NCBI GenBank assembly: GCA_000827205.1
Contig: KN832554.1
Coordinates: 737,263-801,262, forward strand
Direction: 5' to 3'
Source of the DNA: Plicaturopsis crispa FD-325 SS-3
Lineage: Eukaryota > Basidiomycota > Agaricomycetes > Amylocorticiales > Amylocorticiaceae
Length of the DNA stretch: 64,000 nucleotides
In this document: piece by piece, positions 1 to 12,100 of the stretch
Position numbering within the stretch: position 1 is the stretch's first letter
Layout: each line of letters opens with the position of its first letter
Notes under the pieces: model-generated
The model's database searches: none
Seen by the model: only the letters and a program-made list of their open reading frames with translations
Told to the model about the DNA's origin: nothing
Translations under genes and position numbers: made by a program

Positions 1-2
1 AG

Positions 3-518
3 AAGACGCTCGAGGTCGTGAGGGAGACGCTGAATAACGAGCAGAAGGAGGTCTCGCGGTGCCTTGCGCCGCACGTGCAGGACCATCTGCGCGAGGGCTA
101 TAACCGCGCGATGGAGGAGCGCGGGACGGGCAGCGTCGCAAGGCAGAAGGCGCTGTTCCACAATTATGTCAACGATTGCAAGGATGAAGTGTTTAACGGC
201 GGCGCGGAGGTGCTCCTTGGGCGGCTTGCGGGTGCTGCTGAGGCTGTTGGCGACGCGCTGGAGACCGCGCTCACAGAGCTAGCGCAGAAGGTACGTCTGT
301 CAGAGCATGGTGTCCCTGCATCGCGAGCTAATCATGATTGTGCTCTATAGATTGAAGTAAACTTGGCCGTGCTTTGGGAGGGCCCCCGCGACGATCCTGC
401 CCAGGTCAAGGCACGGGCTCAGATCGTCGAGTCTGTCTCGGAGATTATCTCCCAGACAGAGATGTGGACCACTGCCGAGCAATCCCGCATGCAAGATGTG
501 GAATCCTCCAATCCCTAG
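3..518 (+). CDS. C-terminal part of a nuclear GTPase SLIP-GC-like (dynamin-type) protein
   Basis: The reading frame is already open at the window start, so only the last ~151 residues are seen. Two exons (3-290, 351-518) join in phase 0 across a 60-base intron with donor GTACGT and acceptor TATAG. The visible part is helical and charged, with stretches such as CLAPHVQDHLREGYNRAMEE, GTGSVARQKALFHNY and NLAVLWEGPRDDPAQV. I recognise these as the C-terminal region of large fungal P-loop GTPases annotated as nuclear GTPase SLIP-GC. The G domain would lie upstream, outside the window, so the family call rests on recalled similarity of the tail only. Function in fungi is unknown. The stop is TAG at 516-518. 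Confidence 0.55.
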
Positions 519-1252
519 ATCGCCGCCCTTGCCCCCCCTCGACACCCCGTCGGCCCAGATACTATATGTATGCGCAGCAAGAATAATCCCGTCGTTTTTA
601 TTCTTCTCGATATATTTGATACCTTACTACCCCACAGCTCTTCCGGCGGTGTATTTCTCTTTGCTCGCTGTTCTCGTGGACTGTTGTGCCGCTTTATCCC
701 CTCTCGCTCTGCTGTTCTTTTTATCGTTTCTTGTTATTGATCCGGCTGCTCCCACTCTATTCCTCTATCGCGCTTCCTATACTTACTTTAGCACACACTC
801 CCACAGGATAAATGTACTAAATTAGAAACAGTACCAGTATCATAGAGCAATCTTGGTTGTAGATATACCAGCACAAAGTAAATTGACTGCTATACATACG
901 AAAGCGATATCGATATGAACGTGAGCGAATAAGTCAGATAAAGAACACCGAGAAGTACAGACAACATAGCAAGATTTCAGCGAACCCAAACGCGAACCCC
1001 AAGACACGGAAGTCGTTTTGCTAGCCCTTCGCCTCGAAGGGACTAGAAGTCATTTCGTTCATCCCATTCCTTCGTGTAATCATGCGGCCTCCATTGGCCG
1101 TCTGCCCGTGAGTGAAAAGTCATCAGCAGCACATCCTCCCCACCTCCCTCGGGGCGCCCCTTCGTAGCGTCTTGTCTCGGCAAATTCGTAGCCGGAAAAT
1201 CATCATAAAACAAACGCGCGCTCCCGCGCGGCGACGGCGATCGACGCGCAGA
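519..1252. other. Convergent intergenic region (3' flanks)
   Basis: No supportable gene. It holds the 3' flanks of the GTPase-like gene and of the small minus-strand gene. It is T/C-rich around 580-790. The open frames here have no family features and no good splice context. Confidence 0.5.
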
Positions 1253-1812
1253 TCAGACGCGGTACACGGGCCGCCCGCGACGGTCGACCTCGACGCCGTG
1301 CGAGTTCACGTACCGCTCGCGATGGCGGGTGCCAAAAAAGCTCCAGCCCTTCGAGCCGTGCGAGCGGTGGCCCGAGGAGCGGTGGCTGCGGTGATAGAGG
1401 CCGAAGAAGCGCAGGATGCGCTCCCCGAGCGAACGGTGATGGTGATGCGAGTGCGAACGGTGCGAGTGATTGCGACCGTGGCTGCGTCCGCGCCGATCCT
1501 GCAATGCGACAGTCTGTCAATCTCGCGCACACATGAGAGTGGGAATGGGAGATGGACACGTACCTCGACGACGATCTGCTGCACTGGCCGCCTGCTATGG
1601 CTGCGGTGACTGCGGTGGGACGACGACGGGATGTACGTGCGGTGGGAGCGCGTCGACATGGGGGTGGCGTAGTACGCGGGGCTGCTGGGTGCGTATCCCC
1701 CTGCGTATCCCCCGTTATACCCGTCGTTGTAGCCTCCGCCGTGCCCGTAGCTAGGCGAGTACACGACCGATGGCTGGTGGCTCTGGTACGATCCGCTAGG
1801 GTAGTATGCCAT
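1253..1812 (-). CDS. Small His/Ser/Arg-rich uncharacterised protein
   Basis: Two exons (1564-1812 and 1253-1498) join in phase 0 across a 65-base intron with donor GTACGTGTCC and acceptor TTGCAG, giving 164 residues. The first half is Gly/Tyr/Ser-rich (GHGGGYNDGYNGGYAGGY). The middle is a His/Ser/Arg low-complexity stretch, and the C-terminus is more ordered (GERILRFFGLY, then VNSHGVEVDRRGRPVYRV). The short C-terminal block resembles one I recall in small hypothetical proteins of Agaricomycetes, with no known role. The Gly/Tyr-rich start suggests a disordered protein. A TATA-like box lies about 100 bases upstream of the ATG, which supports a real transcription unit. Confidence 0.65.
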
Positions 1813-3173
1813 GAAAAGTCGTTAAAAGCGATGAATCGAGTGTGTTTTTTCTTTTACGATGGTGGGGGTGTTAATGAAAAGTTGCGGGGAGGGCGAGATT
1901 GTGAAGGAAAGTTATATAGGATTCCGGAAGATGTCATATCGAGGGGCTTGCTTTGGAAAAGACACGTGGCCACCCTTGGAAACACAGCAAAACCTTCGAA
2001 AAACGACGTCGGGACACCGCCTTCTCTGTTTCGAAAGAAAGTCCTTTCCGTGCGACGCCGTCTTGTTGACACACAAGTCTCAGGGACATGGACAAAGCAG
2101 ACGCCCTCAAAGTATAAGGCAACCTCCATTATTGTTTTCTGTCTGCGGCGGCGCCATGATTTCACATCCGCATCGACAAGGTTTTGGAGCTATCGTATCT
2201 CGAGCTAACTTGGAGTGTGATTAGGAGGAGCAAAGCCGGCACTACTCCTATACAAACATGGCCCTCGAAGCCCCGCCTCATGCCTTTAATGATCCACCGG
2301 CATCGCTCAATCCAGAAACCCGTACCCAGTCCTCGAAGCCTTGAGATTGCATCGAGCCTAACACGAGTCTGCACGCCAGATAATTGCAGCGCTGCCGTGT
2401 CGTCTTTGATAACGTGGCGACGGTGCGATCGATCTGCGCCGCAAAAGAACGATCATGCACACCCGGATAAAGGTGTCGTGGGCGCGTGCTGCGGGACCGC
2501 ACTTGGGCGAGGCGCGCGGGGTTTTTGGCTGCAGATCCAACGGCATGCTCATTCCATGTCCCCGAAATCGCCCTCGTCCAAATCGTGAGGCTGTTAAATA
2601 AGGGCGGCGTATCAGCACCAGGCATCAAAGGTGGCGAGGCCGTAAATGCACAATCTCGTGGACACCGCAAGGCCCTGTGAGAAATAAAGGAAGAAAGGCG
2701 GGGGACGGGAGGCATGGCCATAAGGCTGCGGCGAGTCGGATATGGACGGAAAGAGAAAGGAATGAATGAGCAGCGTTTGTGGCGTCCACTGAATACTGGA
2801 TAGAACCAGTAGGAAAGGGTGCATCAGAGCAGCGCGCTCCTGAACAAGTGAAAAAAAAAAGTAACGACACGTCGAATTCCAAATGTCAGGCAAGGGCTGC
2901 GTAGGAGACGGAGCAGCGCGCCTTCGTGGAGTGAATTGGAAAGAAACGTTGGCTGCAACATGTCGACCCCGAATTCAAAACGAGCATCGAACACGAGCAG
3001 AGAATGCACCAACGCGAAGATCCCGACGAAAGCGGCGGGTACGATTTGGCATGCCGTCCTGTGCATGTGTCAAAACAACAAGCACGGACTGCATTCCGCA
3101 CTCGAAACATCATGTCCAAGGCCGAATATACATCAAACATAGCCAGAAACTGCGCGCCGCACCGGCATCGCCG
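1813..3173. other. Intergenic region, no gene supported
   Basis: 1.36 kb between the start of the His/Ser-rich gene and the 3' end of GPN3. The open frames (for example 2278-2721 minus) overlap on both strands, lack domain features and do not extend through splice sites. Apart from the TATA-like box at 1912 I see no element. Confidence 0.4.
1912..1919 (-). promoter_or_regulatory. TATA-like box for the His/Ser-rich gene
   Basis: On the minus strand the sequence reads CTATATAA, about 100 bases upstream of the ATG at 1812. Position and sequence fit a core promoter; transcription is inferred. Confidence 0.4.
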
Positions 3174-4818
3174 TCATCGACGGATACCGCGCACCCAGTG
3201 ACAAATACATGCCACATAGTACGGGCACCGCAAGGATGACTGAGACAATAAAGCAGTGACCGCGGAAGGAACAAGGGACGGAGATGACAAGGGCATACAT
3301 AGCAAGAAGGTACGCACCTCCTTGGGCTCTTCGTCCTCTCCGTACTGCATCGAGTAATCCACATGGCTCACAACCGTCTCCAGGGAATCTGTAGAGGTAA
3401 GATCCAGCGGGAGGAAAGAGACCAGGGGATGGTCCTCAATCTACATCAAGATGAGCTGTCAGCACACCAGATTTCATAGACGACAGCTGTGTAGTAGGAA
3501 GAAAAAGAGACGCGGAAATGCGACGGAACGAGGGTCAGCTGAACCAGGTGGGCTCCCACCTCCTGCATGTGCATACAAGAGGACAGGACCGGGCCTTGGG
3601 TGCAGAAGGTCCGGGCGCTAATGCGAGCGGACGAATAGACGAATGATCCGGGCTTCTGCTGTGATAATTGCAATTGACGCCCAATGACGAAACAAAGTAC
3701 CATGGTACTGCGTTTCTGCACCAGTACCGGATCTAAAGGCACAGGTGGCTCGGGCATGGACGCCACCGACATCACTGTAGCACAGCCCCGAAGCAAGCAT
3801 CCAGTACCACCACGCCATTACCAAGCGCGATACACGTGTAATGACCGGAATCCAAAACGTTCCTAGTAGCATGAAAGACGCACCAGCTGTACGATCGCCT
3901 GGTTGAGGGCATGAAATCGTGCATTTGCCTCGCCGTGCTGATGTCCGGGCGTAGACGCGAGGAGAAGCGGGTCCGGATCCAAGTAGCGCGCAATATTTCT
4001 GCGAGAGCGTAGGCCATTTCTTGGAGCATCCGCAGACGTAGACTCGGCTGTGGTCGATGCAGGTGCGGTGACAAGATCCATTTTAGACATGATGTTTATC
4101 CAAGGAATCTCGAGGTTCACCATGGCGGACATCGCAGAGAGGACACCGCTGTAGATGTCTGATTAGCACGCCACGAACGAAGTCACGAAATACGAGGACA
4201 GACGGCAGGAGGGGTATTACGCACCTGAAGAATTTATACCGATCTTCCATAAACTGGGATTCTAAAAGGTATACGGCACATGTTCGAATACCCATGCGCG
4301 AAAGGTTTTGAACCAGCGTTGGCAAGAATGGATGGTGCGTGTATAATTCTATCTGGCCTGCATCCAACTTGGGTGAACTAGTGCTAATGTCTATAACAAA
4401 CAGAGGGCGTACCTGGGCAGTCTATCACAAGGTAGTCCTCGTCGAACCCACCGAGCTCTTCCTCTAACCAGTCCATATTTTGCAGTAAATATCTACCATA
4501 CCGTGACATGGTCAATACGCGTTCTAACCTCCGTCATACCTCGACGCAAACGAAAAGTCCACGCACTCACTCAAAACAATAGATGAGCCCGCCGTTGGGC
4601 CCATAGCCTAGCTCGTCCATGACATCTGCGAGACTTATAAGATCTCGGATATCGATAGCAGGTTCATGTTCTCCCCCGCGTTCTGCTGGGTCCGCGGCAG
4701 GATCGAGGTTGACAAGATGTGCGGAGCGTCGCGAGGCTTGTAGATGTGTGAGAAATGCGGAGGCAAAGGTAGACTTTCCAGCGCCGGCAGGGCCCGTAAC
4801 TAGGACAGCATAGCGCAT
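3174..4818 (-). CDS. GPN3: GPN-loop GTPase 3
   Basis: GPN-loop GTPases act in cytoplasmic assembly and nuclear import of RNA polymerase II. Exons: 4571-4818, 4413-4492, 4225-4357, 3884-4148, 3318-3440, all phase-consistent. Visible motifs are the N-terminal Walker [10 protein letters not shown], the switch region NLDPAADP, the GPN loop in [10 protein letters not shown]3 [24 protein letters not shown], NKxD-like SKMDLV, and [11 protein letters not shown] near the end. These five exons give 283 residues, close to human GPN3 (about 284). The end is uncertain. A last exon from 3239 (acceptor CTCAG) or reading straight on both stop at 3174, and neither gives the usual acidic tail. The intron at 3441-3883 is 443 bases, unusually long here. 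GPN3 is divergent from PYM with a 220-base shared promoter. Confidence 0.9.
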
Positions 4819-5038
4819 TTTACGACCGCTAGTTAGACAAGCAGCGGGGAAATAAAAAGCAGGAGAAAGTAACGGAAGAGAAATTGCAGCTCGCGTAGAT
4901 CTTGGTCAAGATAAAATTTCGAACTCCGAGTCCGTTCGCGATTCGCCACTAATTACTTTGTGTAAGTAGTAAAGGCGGGACTTACAGTCGCACCTGTTCT
5001 TGCCACTCATACCGCACCAAATACTACTCCTAGCAAAC

Positions 5039-5716
5039 ATGTCGTTGCCCCCTCTAGTCCCTGACAAAACGGTCGCAGGCATCGCGGTCGACCCGCGCAC
5101 CCTTGAACGCGTCATTCCCGAAAGCAGGCGCCCCGATGGATCGTACGCGCCCTCAGATCTCTGACACTGACACGGTAGCTAACATGCCCGGAAATGCAGT
5201 GTGCGGAAACAGCTAAAAGTGCGCCCTGGGTTCACGCCGCAGGAGGACGTGCGACGTTTTCGCGGGACGCGCCAGGCCCAGATGGACGCGAATGCGCTAC
5301 CAAAGGGCCACATCGTCGGCTGGGCGCCACCTCCCTCATCCTCCACCCGCCCCGGTGCATCCGCTGCTGCGAAGGGTGCAAAGCCTGGGGCAGAGGTGAA
5401 GGACGCGGGCAAGGCGGTGAACAAGAACCAGAAGAGGAGGGAGAAGAAGAGGGAGAAGAAAGCGGAGGGCGGGGAGGTCCCCGATAACTGGGATGACGAT
5501 GAGGGAACGAAGTCAGGCTCGGGAACAGGTGGAAAGAGCAGCAGCACGCCGGCTAGTCCGCCACACAACAACGAAACGCCAAACTGGGCATCCGCGCCCG
5601 ATCCGCCCTCGTCCCCTCCATCCGCTGCGTCGACAGCGAAGGACGGAAAGGAAGGGAAGGGGAAGAGCAAGGTCGACGCGCTCGCAGACGCTGTTTCAAA
5701 GCTCGACGTGCAGTGA
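5039..5716 (+). CDS. PYM1: PYM homologue (partner of Y14 and Mago, exon junction complex disassembly)
   Basis: PYM binds the Y14-Mago core of exon junction complexes at the ribosome and removes it from translated mRNA. Two exons (5039-5142, 5200-5716) give 206 residues. The N-terminal PYM motif is clear: RVIPESRRPDGS, then VRKQLKVRPGFTPQEDV directly after the splice. The middle is Lys/Arg/Glu-rich and helical (KNQKRREKKREKK), the family's ribosome-binding type of segment. The C-terminus is Ser/Pro-rich and ends with LADAVSKLDVQ. The ATG is the first one downstream of the divergent GPN3 promoter and gives the conserved N-terminus directly. Confidence 0.85.
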
Positions 5717-6043
5717 GGTTCAGATCGTGTGGTTCACGAATGGGTGTATGATATTATTGACTATGGAGAATTGGATTCTTGATATCAGTGTACATGTTCA
5801 AGCAGATAGGTTTTGCTCCTTAGAAATCGACTTGGGAGATTCTGAACCCCGTGCGGTCACGAAGAGGCAAGCGAGCTAGGCAAGTCTTAGTATGGGACGC
5901 GAGATTTGAGAATTAACGTAGGGTTTACAGGAAAGCTAGTGACATTATACTGCTTGATATAACGAGATCGTGAACAGAGCCAAAACAAGAAAACATACAT
6001 ACAGATTGCAGAAGAGTCTTAAGTGCGATGATCCATGCTCTAT
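5717..6043. other. Convergent intergenic region
   Basis: 327 bases between the PYM stop and the stop of the acidic protein. AT-rich, as expected for two 3' ends. No gene or repeat seen. Confidence 0.5.
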
Positions 6044-8759
6044 TCATAACCTCTGAGGTAGCCAATGGCTCGTCAACGTCTTCACCACATCTGCCTCCGC
6101 GTTGAAGACAGCGCCACGTTTCCGAGCCCTCATAGCATGCGTGGAGTCGAGGGCAGAGGAGAATCCTAGAAGTAAGGCCTTTCCCTCGGAGAAGTAGCCC
6201 TGCAAGTCGCTGGTCCGCTCCTCGCTCTCGCAGATCGACGTCGCGGTCTCGTGCAAGTGCTCATCGGGAACGTCCGTCTTGTTCATCGTGTCGATAAATT
6301 CGTCGAAGGGTAGGCAGCGCTGCGGCGTCGAGAATCCATAGGTGTCGTCAAACTGGGGGTATGTTGCGTAGTTCTGGCATTCCAGATATCCAAGTTCTTC
6401 ATCTCCGTTTTCATCTCGGTCCAGCATATCATAGCCGTCGTCACAGTCGAGTTCGTTCGCACAGTCTTCGTACATCGATAAGCAGTCCTCTTCATCTCCG
6501 ACCTGCATCGCGTATTCGTCTTCGTCGTACAAGTCACTCGCGTCATTGTATGGGTCATCTTCGTGGGGGAACGTGGCTATCATGGGATGCAACGCGTAGT
6601 AATCCATGTCATCGGATTCGTGTGCTGCGTAAACTTCCTGGAAGCTCGGGAAACCGTGCTCGTCTGTATAATCCATCGGCACATGCTCGTATTCATAGGG
6701 AGTGTGTTCCGTGTTGTCGTCTTCTACATACGCAAACTGTTCGTCCGTGGCGCGGGAAAGGTGATGATCTTGCGTGAATGTGTTGTGACCGTGATTCTGA
6801 AAGCCTGCGGAGAAGCCATCGGACTCCAAGTCCTCGAGGTTATCGTATTTCTGTTCGTGCTGATATATATGCGGAGGCATTTCATTCTTGCCTTTCGAGT
6901 CGGACACAATTGGTCTCGTGATACTGGGGCGTACAGGACATTCCGTGAGTGCAGGTGATGGGATAGAGCGAGTGTCTCTGGGTTCCTGGCAGTCCGTCGT
7001 ACCAGGTTCTGGTAGAGGTCGATCGTCCGAGTGTTCGTTACGACCTTCGGTGGGAGCGGCAGGAAGTTCAGCTTTTTTGAATCCAGTCGGATTGGGAAAG
7101 TACTTGGAAACAGCGGGAGGAACTAGAGCTTCGGATGAACGCCTCCGACCAGTCTGAGAAGCAGATTGTGACGGCGCAAGGGAAGACATGGATCTGGCAT
7201 CGTCAGGTACGTGAACGGCATCTTTCTCGCAGATTGAAGAATCAGAGCCAGCGTCCAGAGCAAGCACGTCCTTCTCTATGCATTCGTTTGATGGTGTGAT
7301 AGGAACAGCGGCCCAGGCGACTCTTCGTGTGTCCACAATGACAGTACCCGCCTTCGTGCTTGGGGCGTTGGCCGGGACGTCTCCCTCAGGCAGAGCACTG
7401 ACATCGTCCAGTTCGATATCCCAGATGATTGATTCGGGTCGAGTCAGGTTCGGGACGGTTGCTGTTTGATTCGCGTCAAGCTGACCAGCGTCGTCGACAT
7501 CCTCGTCAGAGCAATCCGATTTCACGACGGTGGTTTTCTTAGGAGACCGAGCGGTTGTCGACAATTTCTTCAATTTCTTTGCCGGTGCAGGTACGGAGAC
7601 ATGGGAGATGGTGTCGGAGGAATCGTGAGAGAGCGATGATGACGCAGGCTTGCGTTTGGGATTCGCTGCGATCCATTGCTGCTTCTTGTTCAGAAAATCG
7701 AATTCAGAGAATATTGCATTCATTGGCGCTATTGTGAGCATTCCGGTAAGTATTCAAACAGCTGGATGGATAGGCCGTCACACATACCGTGCATGCCGGA
7801 TTTCTTCCTATTTGAGGTCTTAGTTTGAACGGAGGCTTTCCCTTTATTAAACACGCCAACACTAGGGCCTGGCTTGAGCTAGCGGTACAAAAATTGAGCG
7901 GCGAAGCAAGGGACACTCGAATGAAAATGCGAACCGTTAAGCGATTTTTCCCGACATTTGTTGCGGAGAAACCATGCATGAGAGCAAAGCCAGCAGGAAC
8001 TTTTGGTTTGTTCTCTTTGTTCCCCTTCCTGCTTCGGTCCTTTGTGCGGCGTCCTTTACCTTTGGGGGTGGGCGATTTCTCCGTAGGCTCTCCATCGCTT
8101 TCCTCGTTACTGTCCTCGAGGACAACAGGTTTGACTATTGCACGTTTTGTGCGCTTGCGCTCGCGCCGCTCGGCCATTCCTGTATTGTATGCAGGGACTC
8201 AAAACGAGGGTTCAAAGCACGGAAATAGACACTTACGTGCATCGCGCTCTCCATCAGAATCAGCGGGAAGTTTGCGCTTTGGAGATGCTTTCGGTTTTGT
8301 CTTGGTAGTCGGAATGCCATGGACCAAGGATTGTTTGGATTCCTTGTCGATAATTGCATTGATTTGTTTCGGTTTAGCCTTCGGTTCTGTATGGTGAATA
8401 GATCCAGTCTTTACGGGAGACTTGCTGGATGCGTAGCAGCGTTTGTCGTCGGCTCGAGAGTCAGGATCAGTGTTTTCGGAGGCTTGATGAACAGGCCTCG
8501 CTACACGTGCTTTGAGTATAGGCGTCCCGAATCCAATAGAGGTAGCTTGAATGTCGTCTGCATTCTTTGGTTTCTTGGGTGTCGTCTGGTCCCAAGATTC
8601 ACGGATCGAACAGCCCTCCTTAGCGTGCGTTGTCGCGTGTACTTGTTGGCCTTTCACGAATAATTTTATGGATTGTGTCTTGTCGATTTTCGCGAACGTC
8701 GGTGCACGTAGAACCGGGGAAGTCAAGGTCGCAAGCGCCGGCACATTCTCCATCTGCAT
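6044..8759 (-). CDS. Uncharacterised acidic, disordered basidiomycete protein
   Basis: Four exons fit in phase: 8237-8759, 7935-8179, 7788-7878 and 6044-7728, giving 847 residues from the ATG at 8759. I do not recognise a family. The N-terminal half is basic and Ser/Pro/Lys-rich, with nuclear-localisation-like clusters (AERRERKRTKRA). Next comes a patch that looks conserved (HGFSATNVGKNRL, VGVFNKGKAS, IFSEFDFLNKKQQW). A long Asp/Glu-rich middle follows, and the end is an ordered block (RARKRGAVFNAEADVV, TLTSHWLPQRL). A nuclear role is only inferred from composition. The frame is open upstream of the chosen ATG (SSSLGGDEGFIRDAADLIW) without an ATG, so an unseen 5' exon is likely. It is divergent from ELP2. 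Confidence 0.7.
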
Positions 8760-9133
8760 GTCGAGCTCTCTCGACCAAATGAGGTCCGCAGCGTCACGGA
8801 TGAATCCTTCGTCTCCGCCTAGTGAGGAACTGTAAGGGCTAAGGTTTCGCTGTATGCCTTGTACTCGTGCGTATGCGTGTGCGTGGTGATGCCAGTGGTG
8901 GTGGTGGTTTGAACTTCAAGATTGAATTCATACTCCGACTCGAGGCGCGTCGCGGCGTTGCAAATTCCATCTTGCATTCAAGTTTCTCTTCTCTCAAGAC
9001 TATCTTCATCTCTCCGCGCTGCTGTATCTAACGCGTCTCCTAGGCTGTATATTATTCGACGCTGCTGTAATCGCTTGTTTTGTTCTTGTATTTTTACGCC
9101 AAAAATCTTCTGCCAGTCTTGGACGCGATCCTG
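8760..9133. promoter_or_regulatory. Shared divergent promoter region (acidic protein / ELP2)
   Basis: 374 bases separate two divergent starts. Part of it (about 8760-8900) is open in frame with the minus-strand gene and may be coding. A GTG-rich microsatellite lies near 8892-8910. No clear TATA box seen. Confidence 0.4.
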
Positions 9134-12100
9134 ATGTCAAGCATTCGCACTGCGTACATTTCTGCATCTGCAAATCGATTTGGCGGCGCAGCGGACTCTT
9201 CACCCTCGAATCTTGTTGCGTTCGGCTCTTCAAAACTCGTTGCATTGTGGAACGTTGGGGTGCGTACTTTTCTCAACGAGCACGCACACGGACGTTAAAG
9301 CAAACTTGCCAGGATGAGACGGACAGGGGAGTCTTTGAAACGCTTCCCGGACATCAGGGTGCAGTGACTTGCGTGCGCTGCATCGGGGAAGATGGTATCG
9401 TTAGTGCAGATGATCAAGGGTACATCCGGTACTGGAGACGAATACAGCACAAGGCATGCTTAACCCATGCATGTATACCTGCCGAATGTGTCTCATGAAT
9501 TTCATCGCGTCTGTTTTCTCCATCAGTGGACATGCACAGCAAATATACGGGCACATCCAAAATCTATCTCTGCTCTGTGTGTTCACGAGCAATATATTGC
9601 TACTGGGTCGTCAGACGCGCTCGTCAAAGTTTGGGAGTTTGAGACGGCAGAGGGAACGGGCATGTTTTTTCAGAGATAATCACTTCCCGGGTTGCTGAAC
9701 GACACTGTATGCGTCAGATGCCATCAAGGAAATACAAACCATTCCTCTGAAAGGGAAGTATCCACTTTCACTAGCGCTGGCCAGTTTCCCGCAATCCAAA
9801 GGTACGTGCATAGTCTCTGCAGTAAAACGTTTGACTCTAAATGTACCGTACGTCAGCTACCGTTCTCGCCATTGGTGGAACAGACCGAAATGTTCAAATT
9901 TGGACCCGATCGGAGGCTACTGCAAGTCATATTGAGTTCGCTCTTTCGTGTCGTACTCATAGTGGAATTAGTTCGTCCGTTCTGCGGTTCTTTCTGGACA
10001 TGAAGATTGGATCCGCAGCCTCGTTTTTCGTCCTCCTTCAGTATCCTCGGATCCTTTGGTCCTGGCATCCGGCTCCCAGGATGGTACCATCCGATTGTGG
10101 AACATAGAACCCTTCACTCGTAATGTGCCTGCTGCCCAAATCCTCTCAGAAGAACCTCTAAGCGACGAGCTCCTCGATGCATTCGAGGCAGCGCTCGGAG
10201 ACCTTACGGACGCGGAGGAAGGCGGACGACAGATTTCGCTCAAGCGCCATGTCGTAACTGTCAAATCAGATTCAGGCGGGTAAGCAAGTCCCGAGTTCTG
10301 TTTTGTACAGCTCTCACGTACTTTGACATGGTAGCGCCCAGAAGTTCAGTATCACATTTGATGCTCTCTTAGTAGGACACGATGCAGGGGTTACGTGTCT
10401 CTCGTGGAGACCTTCCCTCCCCGGAGTAGTACCTACCCTACTCTCGACGTCTACGGATTCCTCACTTATATTATGGTCCCCATCCGACATAACCACTTCC
10501 TCCGGAGAGAATGGTACGTCAGCAATATGGATCAATAGACAGCGATTTGGCGACGTTGGCGGGCAAAGACTCGGCGGGTTCGTCGGAGGTCTTTGGGCGC
10601 AAAATGGCAGCGAAGCATCAGCGTGGGGATGGAGCGGAGGATGGAGGCGTTGGCGGTTGGATTCCAGCGGTGGCCATCAAGCGACCGAAACTTGGTCAGA
10701 AATTGGCGCAATATCAGGACACAATGGCCCCGTCAAGAGTGTCCAATGGAGTCCAGAAGGTCAATATGCCATCTCTGCGAGGTAAGGGCTACAAGCTTTT
10801 GAGTTTGGCACGAAAATAGACTGATAGAGTGTCCATAACAATAAAGTGTTGACCAGACCACTCGGATACACGGAGCGATCCCGGTAACTTCAAAAGATGG
10901 TACAACGGCACCGGTATGGCATGAAATCGGCCGTCCACAAGTGCATGGCTACGATCTACTTGGTGTCGGTTTCCTGGACGCCCTAAAATTTGTCAGTATC
11001 GCGGATGAGAAGGTTGCGCGAGTGTTCGAGGCACCTCATAACTTCGTTGACGTTGTCAATGGGCTTGCAGTTGCTGAACTGAACGTCGACAAAGTGGGTT
11101 AGCGTTTCACCCTTTGTTTTCATTCCTTCATTCATCCCGACTGCTGTCTTCCAGAGCACTCGAGCCCTTAGTGCCAGCGTACCGCCTCTTGGGCTGTCAA
11201 ACAAAGCCATCAGCAGCAGTAAGCTTCACGCCGCTCATAACGCTTATGCATGCCCCATTAATACATCGTTATCAACCTTAGCTCGAGATGAAGGGGACGA
11301 TGCATATGTTGAACGCGGATCCGAACGGATTCGACGACCTTTTGAAGGAGAACTTGCTTCGGCAACCCTTTGGCCAGAGATTGAAAAAGTTTTCGGGCAT
11401 GGATACGAGGTCAGTTTTTCATTTCTATGTGTGTAGTCGGATTTTGATTCGCGGTCCTTCCCTTCAGTCGATAAGCCTAGCTGTCTCGCCATCAAGGAAG
11501 TTCATTGCCACATCCTGCAAGGCAACGACAGCTGAACATGCTGTCGTGCGCATCTACGAGACGAACACTTGGCAGCCCGTTGGACGCCCCCTCGAAGGCC
11601 ATTCCCTGACAGTCACCCGAATAGCTTTCAGCCCTGATGACCGGTATGTGCTTACGGTCTCTAGGGATCGTTCATGGCGGCTCTTCGAAACCCACGCCGA
11701 AGAAGGTTACCTTTTTTGCATCTTGCTAGAGCAGTTCCCAAACGCTAATGATACTGTGCCATAGGATTCATACCTGTTGCTGCCGATAAATCGCACGCAC
11801 GAATTATATGGGACTGCGCTTGGGCACACGAAGGCGATGTATTTGCTACCGCGTCCCGTGATAAAACTGTAAGCTACCGCACTCTTTCGGCGCGTAGTCA
11901 GGCTCAGCGTGTACTATTGTAGGTCAAGATTTGGCACCGTCGTGACGATAAGTGGATGGCTATAGCCACCATCAAAGCCAAGGATGCTGCAACTGCAGTC
12001 GCTTTCAACCCCCGAGATAAACACGGAAGGTCGGTTAGCTTGCTACGATTGACGCAGAGACAAGCTCACCAGGTTTACAGGCGACGTCTCGCCATCGGAT

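Noticed and set aside
1306-1812. 168-residue minus-strand frame over the small His/Ser-rich gene
   Set aside because: It reads through the intron of that gene; splicing at 1563/1499 gives the better product.
2278-2721. 147-residue minus-strand frame
   Set aside because: No family features, overlapped by frames of similar length on the other strand, and no ATG-plus-splice context.
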